The notes beneath the pieces are model-generated. The model was not told the DNA's origin. It ran no database searches and saw only the letters and a list, made by a program, of their open reading frames with translations. A stretch of DNA of 46,800 nucleotides from a virus, in the IMG/VR virus record IMGVR_UViG_3300037117_000022, positions 1 through 46,800 of that record. One strand, 5' to 3'. A program made the translations under genes and the position numbers. Positions 40,745 through 46,323 of this stretch are shown here, in pieces (positions within the stretch are counted from its first letter, which is position 1; the number at the start of each line of letters is the position of its first letter).

Positions 40745-41362
40745 ATGACGCTAGAGTTCAACGAATCGCTGTTTTGGGCCAAAGTCGAGAAGTCTGACGG
40801 CTGCTGGTTATGGCATGGTGCGATAGGCGAGCGTGGCTATGGAGCATTTCGTATTCGCAAGCCTCGCAAGACAATGCGAGCGCACCGCATAGCCTACTTC
40901 CTGAAGCACGGGGAACTTCCAGCGCTACTGATGCACTCCTGCGATGTACGCCGCTGCGTCAACCCAGAACACATCCTTAATGGATCTCCCGCACTTAACA
41001 CGGCGGACATGATGAGCAAGGGACGGCACCGGGTCGGCAAGGGGCTATGCGGCGACTTGAATCCGGCCCGATTGCATCCTGAATTGCTCCCGCGCGGCGA
41101 GAAACATGGGCGGGCAACAATCACTGAGGCCAATGTGTTATTGCTGCTTGCGGATCGCGTGCTAGGCGCCAGTCTCGGAACCCTCGCGGAACGGTATAAC
41201 GTGAGACGCGATACGGTATGGCGCATCATTTCCGGGAAGTCTTGGTTGCACCTTCCCAGGCCAGTAGGCGTAGCGCTTCGGCTACGGACCAGAGCGGCGT
41301 TACCTCGTGACGGTCAGGCCAAAGCACGAGACAAGGAAAGAAAGGGTGCTCGGAAAGGCTGA
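40745..41362 (+). CDS. HNH homing endonuclease, 205 aa
   Basis: Plus strand, opposite to its neighbours. The N-terminus LFWAKVEKSDGCWLWHGAIG is the usual zinc/DNA-contact opening. KTMRAHRIAYFLKHGELP, MHSCDVRRCVNPEHIL and SPALNTADMMSKGRH form the HNH core. EKHGRATITEANVLLLL with LAERYNVRRDTVWRIISGKS is a C-terminal helix-turn-helix. The last 45 residues run antisense to the end of the metallophosphoesterase gene, so the element seems inserted at that gene's 3' end. No strong promoter was found upstream. Confidence 0.85.
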   Translation: MTLEFNESLFWAKVEKSDGCWLWHGAIGERGYGAFRIRKPRKTMRAHRIAYFLKHGELPALLMHSCDVRRCVNPEHILNGSPALNTADMMSKGRHRVGKGLCGDLNPARLHPELLPRGEKHGRATITEANVLLLLADRVLGASLGTLAERYNVRRDTVWRIISGKSWLHLPRPVGVALRLRTRAALPRDGQAKARDKERKGARKG

Positions 41363-42257
41363 AATACCGGCGAGCGTAGCCGCTTTTGAGATTAAGGTTT
41401 CCGGTGTTGATGACGACCCTGGTGCACTGCCCTTCCCGGTATTTTGCGGCCATTGGAACGTGCGTATCGCCCTGCATCGCGATTTCTCGGTCCTGCCCTT
41501 CCATCCTGAGATAGCGCATGCAGGCGTGGGCGGGATTCAGCATTGAACCGCCGCGAAACTTGTGCGAACTGGCAATCTTGTAAAGCTGGCTCCCTACTCG
41601 GACATCCACATGCCCGATGTTGGCGTGGTAAATCACCCGCGAGCCAAACACGTCGTTCCAAAGGTCATAGCCGATAGACTTTTCGCTTCGGCTGGATTGG
41701 TGGTTATCGTGGGTTGCCCACGCTACCTTGTGCTTGATTTCTTCAATCCACGATTCGATGAAGAGTCTTTGCATTCCTGGATCTATGATCTGAGCGCACG
41801 TTTCTGCGACCGATCGAAGCCCGGTGGCCCACTCCGTGTAATCCCCGATCAGCGAGACGTATAGGTTAGGGGTGTTGTTGATCTCGTTGGTGAACTGGGT
41901 AAAGAGCTCGTACTCTGCCCCAATAGAGCCGACGTGCATATCGGAGAGGGTAGCGAGGATGATGGGTGCCTTCCCATCCCCAAGCGTGATCTCGGCATGG
42001 TCCTGGGAGTTTGAGGCCCTTCGCTTGAGTTCCTGGCCTTGCTTTAGCCACGGCGTCATCTCGCGCCACGTTAGGTCTGCACGCTTCTTGGTGGGCTGCT
42101 CTCCGGGCGGTAAGGGCCGGTGCATGTAGTTCGTGACCGTACTTTTGGAAAGCCGTAGAGATCGTGCAATAGCATCCCTTGACTCGCCACCCGCACGCCG
42201 ACTCAGAATCTCGGCATGAACCTTCGCGGGCACAGCTCTGCGATCTACGTCAGGCAT
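41226..42257 (-). CDS. Helix-turn-helix plus metallophosphoesterase, 343 aa
   Basis: The ATG follows CGGAGACTGA. Residues 10-50 are a resolvase-like HTH (ESRDAIARSLRLSKSTVTNY). Residues 95-300 are a calcineurin-like phosphoesterase with the metal set: LSDMHVGS (D-x-H), IGDYTEW (G-D), WATHDNHQ (in place of GNHD), SSHKFRGG and QGDTHVP (in place of GHTH). It is a DNA-binding phosphoesterase or nuclease by inference. The last residues are antisense to the HNH gene, which may have replaced the natural end. Two dyads and a -10 box lie just upstream. Confidence 0.83.
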   Translation of the reverse strand: MPDVDRRAVPAKVHAEILSRRAGGESRDAIARSLRLSKSTVTNYMHRPLPPGEQPTKKRADLTWREMTPWLKQGQELKRRASNSQDHAEITLGDGKAPIILATLSDMHVGSIGAEYELFTQFTNEINNTPNLYVSLIGDYTEWATGLRSVAETCAQIIDPGMQRLFIESWIEEIKHKVAWATHDNHQSSRSEKSIGYDLWNDVFGSRVIYHANIGHVDVRVGSQLYKIASSHKFRGGSMLNPAHACMRYLRMEGQDREIAMQGDTHVPMAAKYREGQCTRVVINTGNLNLKSGYARRYFSLSEHPFFPCLVLWPDRHEVTPLWSVAEALRLLAWEGATKTSRK

Positions 42258-42298
42258 TCAGTCTCCGATGTCATCTTTTAATGACTTTTTTGGGATGA

Positions 42299-42304
42299 AT
42301 TGTA
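42299..42304 (-). promoter_or_regulatory. Likely -10 box of the metallophosphoesterase promoter
   Basis: TACAAT on the minus strand, about 42 bases before the ATG. A -35 is not obvious. The operator-like dyad at 42309-42324 covers the expected spacer and -35 region, suggesting control by repression or activation. Confidence 0.45.
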
Positions 42305-42308
42305 CGGG

Positions 42309-42324
42309 GTGATGTATGTGTCAC
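42309..42324. promoter_or_regulatory. Operator-like dyad 1, GTGA-N8-TCAC
   Basis: A 16-base palindrome with half-sites GTGA and TCAC. An identical half-site plan occurs at 42349-42364, exactly 40 bases away, close to four helical turns, so both face the same side of the DNA. Confidence 0.55.
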
Positions 42325-42348
42325 TTTGGGGGGAGAGACGGTGGGTTT

Positions 42349-42364
42349 GTGACGTAAATATCAC
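42349..42364. promoter_or_regulatory. Operator-like dyad 2, GTGA-N8-TCAC
   Basis: The same half-sites and spacing as dyad 1, here extended by one base to TGTGA/TCACA. The pair could bind two dimers of one regulator, phage- or host-encoded. The spacing of 8 differs from the CRP site, which has 6. Confidence 0.55.
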
Positions 42365-42411
42365 ATTTGGTCCGGGGATGGGCAGTTTCGCGACACCCCC
42401 GGTACGCCTCC

Positions 42412-42433
42412 CAAAAGCCTTTCGTAGAAGGCT
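42412..42433 (-). terminator. Probable terminator of the lysis operon
   Basis: AGCCTT and AAGGCT flank a 6-base loop, followed on the minus strand by TTTTGG. The T-run is short, so termination may be partial. It precedes the dyads and the next transcription unit. Confidence 0.45.
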
Positions 42434-42462
42434 GGCGCGAGTTTGCGCAAGTGGGAGGAACT

Positions 42463-42601
42463 TTTCGGGCGGCAGGGACTTTTACCGGGACTTATTCAGG
42501 AACCTACGCGCTCTACCCATGCCCGTTCGAGCCGATCAGCGTTGATTCGCCTGCACGAGCGTAGTTCGCTTCGCCCCATGCTCCAATGACGCCGCCCGAA
42601 A
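42463..42601 (-). ncRNA. Candidate structured non-coding element after the lysis genes
   Basis: A perfect 11-base inverted repeat (TTTCGGGCGGC / GCCGCCCGAAA) encloses 117 bases. Inside, CTACG-cg-CTC can pair with GAGCGTAG, so the segment can fold as nested stems. It begins one base after the stop of the last lysis gene. No convincing ORF fills it. It could be a structured 3' end, a small RNA or a DNA site; no known RNA family is recognised. Confidence 0.4.
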
Positions 42602-42602
42602 C

Positions 42603-42758
42603 TTACAGAATCTTTTTGGCTTCTTTGAGTGCGGAGACTTTCAGCTTCGAGGCTTCGGCTTTGGCTTCCGATTCAATGCGTTTACGGTAAGCATAGGCGA
42701 AACCTCCGCCGATGGCTGCAATGAGAAGTCCGGTTGCGTATGCGTAAAAATGACTCAC
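42603..42758 (-). CDS. Small membrane-anchored coiled-coil protein, 51 aa
   Basis: Found by direct reading. A GTG at 42758 overlaps the previous stop (GTGA), with GGAG 7 bases upstream. Residues 4-24 (FYAYATGLLIAAIGGGFAYA) form one transmembrane helix; the rest is a charged Ala/Lys/Glu coil (ESEAKAEASKLKVSALKE). It closes the lysis cassette and may be a lysis accessory or antiholin-like protein. Confidence 0.65.
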   Translation of the reverse strand: MSHFYAYATGLLIAAIGGGFAYAYRKRIESEAKAEASKLKVSALKEAKKIL

Positions 42759-42976
42759 TTTTGATCTCCTTCGTCCTTGCGGAAAATATTGCGGCCAACA
42801 TTCAGGCCGTAGAGAGTGCCGACAAACAGGCTCGGCCCGCTGAAATCAGGCATGGCGTGCAGGTGGCGTACGATGTGGGTTATCCAACAGATCACCGCTA
42901 CGAGCGCAATTCCTGTTGCTACCCGAGAGAAGCTGGGGTTTCCGTTGTCGCTGAATACACCCTTCCAGAAGTTCAT
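42755..42976 (-). CDS. Putative holin-like membrane protein, 73 aa
   Basis: The ATG follows GGGAGAGCACACAA. Two hydrophobic segments, RVATGIALVAVICWITHIV and PSLFVGTLYGLNVG, and a charged C-terminus (RKDEGDQK) fit a class II-type holin. It lies next to the spanin-like genes. A second holin candidate starts the cassette at 45152, so one of the two may act as antiholin. Confidence 0.62.
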   Translation of the reverse strand: MNFWKGVFSDNGNPSFSRVATGIALVAVICWITHIVRHLHAMPDFSGPSLFVGTLYGLNVGRNIFRKDEGDQK

Positions 42977-43560
42977 TTGTGTGCTCTCCCTGCGATATAA
43001 GCGAAGCCGCCCGTGATTCCGATAATCAAGGCATCATGCTTGGCCCGCTCCCACACTGATCCACCCTTGGCCGCCGTCTTCCATTGGGCCGTCTGATCCT
43101 CTTGGAGCTTCTCTTTTCCTTGCCAGTCGGTGAGATCAGCCTGACACTTTGCCCGGTCTAGCTTGCACTGCTCTCCGTCAAGGATGGCCGTAGCGATCGG
43201 CTTTATGTCGACTTGGGGGATTAGGGCCGTACCGTCGACCACGCTCTCGGTATTCGGCCCCTTAATCACAATAGGCTGGGGTAAACTTAGGTATTGCTGT
43301 GCTCGGGCCGCAACCTGTTGTGTCGACATACTCGAGAGCGCCTTGTACTTTGCCTCGAGTGCGGAAATCTGCTCCGTATATTGGGCATCTCGAGCTTTCA
43401 GACTCGAGTCAATCTTGGCACTGGCGTCTTTGTCGGCTTCGACTTTCGCCGCCGCTTGAAGATTGGCATCGTGCTTGCGCAGCTCTTCCAGTCCGACCAG
43501 AAACATTAGCCCTAGAAACAGCACCCCGCCGAGTAGTTCAATCTTTGTTCGTAGCGTCAT
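42973..43560 (-). CDS. Inner-membrane spanin-like protein, 195 aa
   Basis: An N-terminal membrane helix (LLGGVLFLGLMFLVGLE) is followed by a long periplasmic coiled coil (DASAKIDSSLKARDAQY, ISALEAKYKALSSM). C-terminal residues include a hydrophobic Gly/Ile stretch (ALIIGITGGFAYIAG). It is followed on the map by a tiny lipoprotein, as in Rz/Rz1 pairs. Spanins fuse inner and outer membranes after peptidoglycan is cut. The second hydrophobic segment is atypical. Confidence 0.68.
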   Translation of the reverse strand: MTLRTKIELLGGVLFLGLMFLVGLEELRKHDANLQAAAKVEADKDASAKIDSSLKARDAQYTEQISALEAKYKALSSMSTQQVAARAQQYLSLPQPIVIKGPNTESVVDGTALIPQVDIKPIATAILDGEQCKLDRAKCQADLTDWQGKEKLQEDQTAQWKTAAKGGSVWERAKHDALIIGITGGFAYIAGRAHK

Positions 43561-43763
43561 ATCTTGCTGGGGCTCCTCAGTAAGCAGGGGTTATCGGTGC
43601 CGTCCTCTGCCATGTCGTCGGCTGCTACCGAGATGCAGCCATCATCTATGTCTTGATAGGGTGTGAACTCGGGGGGCGGGGCGTGCGGGGCGCGGGAAAG
43701 GGGGGCGGGGCGCACGGAAGCACAGCCGGTAAGTAGAAGAAGCAGTAATATACAGATTTTCAT
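43557..43763 (-). CDS. Outer-membrane spanin-like lipoprotein (Rz1-type), 68 aa
   Basis: The signal MKICILLLLLLTGCAS has a lipobox (L-L-T-G-C) with Cys14 as the lipidation site. The mature part is Pro-rich (VRPAPLSRAPHAPPPEF), as in Rz1, and has two further Cys. It overlaps the inner spanin-like gene by 4 bases (ATGA). A lipoprotein here points to a Gram-negative host with an outer membrane. Confidence 0.8.
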   Translation of the reverse strand: MKICILLLLLLTGCASVRPAPLSRAPHAPPPEFTPYQDIDDGCISVAADDMAEDGTDNPCLLRSPSKI

Positions 43764-43972
43764 AGATTTAGCCTGACCATGCTGGAAGTCTCTCTTGGGG
43801 GCCGCATGATGACGAAGCGCCCGTCGAAGATCACCAGCACATCGCCTGGATAGACCACCGCTCCCCCGTACTCACCGTGGAGGGTCATCTGTAGCTTGAC
43901 CTCGAAGCCCTGAGTGGGAGGCGTGGGAGGGGGCTTCACTTCACAAGGGCTTGGGATCTTTAGGTAGCGCAC
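43760..43972 (-). CDS. Hypothetical protein in the lysis cassette, 70 aa
   Basis: A GTG start lies 32 bases inside the previous gene. N-terminal Pro-rich (CEVKPPPTPPTQ), then a compact beta domain (VVYPGDVLVIFDGRFVIM). No signal peptide and no recognised family. ATGA-coupled to the lipoprotein. Confidence 0.58.
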   Translation of the reverse strand: MRYLKIPSPCEVKPPPTPPTQGFEVKLQMTLHGEYGGAVVYPGDVLVIFDGRFVIMRPPRETSSMVRLNL

Positions 43973-44282
43973 TGTCCATGTTCTCTTCCAGGTACTCGAT
44001 TTGCTCAGCGCGTTCTAAGTCCCCGGCTTCCGCTTTCGCGCCGTGGTCTGACTCAAACAAGTTCAGAAAGGCGCTCATCACCTTGCCCCACCAGCGGCCC
44101 GCAAGCGCAGCTCTCCCCGCCCGCGAGCTGATCGTCTCGTCCGGGTGGCCGCCTGTAATCACGTTCACCATCTGGTCAAACGCGATCAAAACCCTCACTG
44201 GATATGAATGTCTCTCGCTCTCAGTCTCTTGCATTGCGGCTTGCGCAGGCGTCAACGGTATAATCGGGCGGCCCATGCTCAT
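43941..44282 (-). CDS. Conserved lysis-cassette protein, 113 aa
   Basis: The ATG overlaps the endolysin stop (ATGA). ITGGHPDETISSRAGRAAL and RWWGKVMSAFLNLFESDHG match a small protein often found beside phage endolysins, with the pattern P-D-E-T-I/L-S-S-R and a WW pair. Its role is not established. Confidence 0.7.
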   Translation of the reverse strand: MSMGRPIIPLTPAQAAMQETESERHSYPVRVLIAFDQMVNVITGGHPDETISSRAGRAALAGRWWGKVMSAFLNLFESDHGAKAEAGDLERAEQIEYLEENMDSALPKDPKPL

Positions 44283-44755
44283 GACCGTGCGCGCGCGTCC
44301 CAGCCGTCGCTGTATTTCAACAGGTGCGGGTTACGAGCTATGATCTTGTTAAAGTGCTCAAATAGCTCCGCCTTGAAGGACAACAGCATCTGGTAAGGGG
44401 GGACTGCGTTCACTGCGTTTAGCGTTTCTGGTCCTAAGCACCCGTCTGCCACTACAAGGTGCCCACAGGCGGCACAGGCGAGCTGTAGCAGCCTATTGGC
44501 TGTCTTGGGATAGACCAGCACGCCCATGTCAAAGACTTTGTTGGCAAGCGTCTGATCTTTGATTCCTGAGTATTCCCAGAAGTCCCGCTTGTAGATAGCC
44601 TTGGCCTCGTCTTCGGTAAGATTCTCAATGTCCAGCGAGGGGTAAGAGCGCTTCGAGATCCCGAATTTCGTCTCGCAGCCAGGATCGTCTGGGTCATTGA
44701 TGTAGCCACCTTCGTGCGCCAGGACGATGGGGATTGCCAGATCAAATGAACTCAT
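44279..44755 (-). CDS. Endolysin, GH108/N-acetylmuramidase type
   Basis: 158 aa without signal peptide. VLAHEGGYINDPDDPGCETK has the EGGY catalytic motif (Glu15) and the D-P-G-x-x-T-K-x-G-I-S signature (KFGISKRSYPS). The C-terminal half resembles a PG_binding_3 domain (ADGCLGPETLNAVN). It cleaves the glycan chain of peptidoglycan in the periplasm and needs a holin for release. It overlaps the upstream holin-like gene by 14 bases. Confidence 0.9.
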   Translation of the reverse strand: MSSFDLAIPIVLAHEGGYINDPDDPGCETKFGISKRSYPSLDIENLTEDEAKAIYKRDFWEYSGIKDQTLANKVFDMGVLVYPKTANRLLQLACAACGHLVVADGCLGPETLNAVNAVPPYQMLLSFKAELFEHFNKIIARNPHLLKYSDGWDARARS

Positions 44756-45152
44756 TGTCTGAATCCTCGGGTAAATCCTTTGACCTAAACTTCACGCGAG
44801 CGGTCCAGTCGTTTGCTGGGGAGCCCCCCCCCGAAATTTCTTCTTTATCCTTAATCTCCACTGCCGTGGCGAGTAGTTTGAGCGCTTCGGCTTTGGCAGT
44901 CACGATAAGGTCCTTGGCGACTCCCTGGGCAACTAGCTCTACAGCGACTCCCTGGGCCAAGGCCTCCGCGACACCTGCGGCATGGGCAGCTTTTTCAGCA
45001 GCCGCCAGCCAAGCAGACATGCGACTGTTAATCATTACGTGAATCTCTTGGACACCCTTCTTTGCGTGCCATGCGAAGAATGCGGCTACCACAGTGAGAA
45101 TCGGAGCAACGACGGAGGCGATCAAAGCGAGAAGTTGAATGGTCTTGGTCAA
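44742..45152 (-). CDS. Putative holin-like protein, 136 aa
   Basis: A TTG start is the only fitting codon; the ribosome site is weak. Residues 7-29 (LLALIASVVAPILTVVAAFF) are one transmembrane helix. The rest is an Ala-rich amphipathic helix with an internal repeat (EALAQGVAVELVAQGVAKDL) and a charged tail. A run of nine G residues encodes Gly-Gly-Gly near residue 110. The position before the endolysin supports a holin role, but one helix plus a long cytoplasmic part is not typical. Confidence 0.6.
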   Translation of the reverse strand: MTKTIQLLALIASVVAPILTVVAAFFAWHAKKGVQEIHVMINSRMSAWLAAAEKAAHAAGVAEALAQGVAVELVAQGVAKDLIVTAKAEALKLLATAVEIKDKEEISGGGSPANDWTARVKFRSKDLPEDSDNEFI

Positions 45153-45171
45153 AGAGGCCAGATTTCAGGGC

Positions 45172-45197
45172 AATAAAATGGCCCTCCGTAGAGGGCT
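45172..45197 (-). terminator. Likely terminator of the late operon
   Basis: GCCCTC/GAGGGC with a TACG tetraloop, then CATTTTATT on the minus strand. It lies between the last fibre gene, reached by transcription through the contig junction, and the lysis cassette. The U-tract is broken by one A, so strength is moderate. Confidence 0.5.
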
Positions 45198-45423
45198 AGA
45201 AACTTACTGAGCAAACACCGTCGTCCAGGTGCGCGCGAGGGCAAAGCCCTTAGCTCTTGCAAAAGGGATCGTCACCCGCATGGGCCGAGACCCGGCACGG
45301 GGCTCGGTGAGCGCCGAAGCGAAGCGAGAGGCCGAATAGAGCCCGGCCGCAACGCGGTTTGCCCGAGGGCCTGTGGATGGATTTAAAAAGCGCTGCCTGC
45401 CCCATTGACACGGACTCCCAGGG
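45198..45423. other. Gap without a convincing gene
   Basis: GC-rich and Arg/Ala-rich in all frames. A minus-strand frame (to 45204) is open but partly antisense to the regulator gene and lacks a ribosome site. TTGACA at 45405-45410 could be a -35 for the plus-strand regulator, but no good -10 follows at the right distance. Confidence 0.4.
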
Positions 45424-45450
45424 TGTTGCACCATGAAGCACGGTGCAGCA
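45424..45450. promoter_or_regulatory. Inverted repeat before the ribbon-helix-helix gene (possible operator)
   Basis: TGTTGCACC and GGTGCAGCA match as an inverted repeat at 8 of 9 positions around a 9-base spacer. It lies 16 bases before the chosen ATG, where an autoregulated small regulator would bind. Confidence 0.5.
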
Positions 45451-45465
45451 CCGAGAGACATTCCA

Positions 45466-45675
45466 ATGCCGACGACCAAACAGCGGATATCGATAAACCT
45501 GCCGGATAACGAATACGCCGAGCTGTCTGCCTTGGCCGAAAAGCACAATATTTCAATGGCATGGATCGGTCGTAAGGCACTCCTCGATTTTTTGGAGCGT
45601 CATCGTGAGAACCCGCTTCAACTTCCCCTTACTTTTGCCGAACGCCCGGAATGGCTGAACAGCGGGCCGCGGTGA
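45466..45675 (+). CDS. Ribbon-helix-helix regulator, 69 aa
   Basis: Plus strand. The start at MPTTKQRISINLPDNEYAEL is chosen because ribbon-helix-helix proteins begin just before the R-I-S-I-N-L strand; an earlier ATG at 45433 would put the inverted repeat inside the gene. The two helices (YAELSALAEKHN, MAWIGRKALLDFLERH) complete the CopG/ParD-like fold. It is likely a dimeric DNA-binding repressor. It sits between the end of the fibre operon and the lysis operon. Confidence 0.75.
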   Translation: MPTTKQRISINLPDNEYAELSALAEKHNISMAWIGRKALLDFLERHRENPLQLPLTFAERPEWLNSGPR

Positions 45676-45692
45676 GGTTCTATGGCGGACAC

Positions 45693-46171
45693 TCACACCG
45701 AGCAGCAACGAAGCGCGAACAGCACGCCTCCCGCTACATTCGTTGCGGTCGTAGCAGTTGCTACGTTGCCTGAGGGGATAACGTAATCCGTTCCAGCGGC
45801 GGCAATTGAGGGAACGCCCGTAGTCGTGGTGTTCTTCAAAATGCCCGTGGCTAAACCCGACAGCAGGGTGCCGTTAAGTTTGTTCGCGTTGATCGTTCCG
45901 GTGCCGGTGAAATCCAGGGAAGCGCCCGTGCCAATCACCATCGCCGCGGTCGTGTTCGTGCTGGAAGTCAGCCCCGAGAATGCCGATGATCCACTGCTCG
46001 TGAACGTACAGGTCGTTCCGGTACAGGCGACGCCGCCGCCGGTGAAGGTAAACGAACTCGCGGATGTGCCGTTGATCGCGACACCCCACCTCCGCCACCC
46101 GTTACTACGGTCTGCCCGTAAAGCGCACACGAAAAGGCCACCATAAAGGCAGCCAAGAGAATCTTTTTCAT
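45693..46171 (-). pseudogene. Secreted-type tail fibre, frameshifted at a G run
   Basis: The ATG at 46171 follows TAGGAGACGAA. The first frame gives a signal peptide (MKKILLAAFMVAFSCALYGQ) and TVVTGGGGG, then leaves coding sense at four G bases (46084-46087). The second frame, shifted -1, continues with VAINGTSASSFTFTGGG and a typical fibre body (LTSSTNTTAAMVIGTGASLD, AAGTDYVIPSGNVAT) and ends at 45693. One missing G in the assembly, a true frameshift mutation or a -1 ribosomal frameshift would all explain this. The C-terminus stops early after NVAGG. Confidence 0.7.
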
Positions 46172-46323
46172 TTCGTCTCCTAAAATGTCGTAATTCATCG
46201 AAGCCGTAGCTGTATGCGTAACCGTGATCTGGCTCGTCGTTTTCGCGCTTATATAGGTTGTCGCACTAGTTACAGGTACAGCGCCCGTCGCGCCGACTAC
46301 TCTCGTGCCTCTAACTGCGCTGC

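Noticed and set aside
42367-42564. Plus-strand frame of 65 aa with G-T-F/G-T-Y repeats
   Set aside because: The repeats come from short GGGACTT-type DNA repeats in a segment that carries an inverted repeat; no ribosome site or family supports a gene.
45204-45548. Minus-strand frame of 114 aa opposite the ribbon-helix-helix gene
   Set aside because: Half of it is antisense to that gene, it is Arg/Ala/Ser-rich without domain features, and there is no ribosome site.
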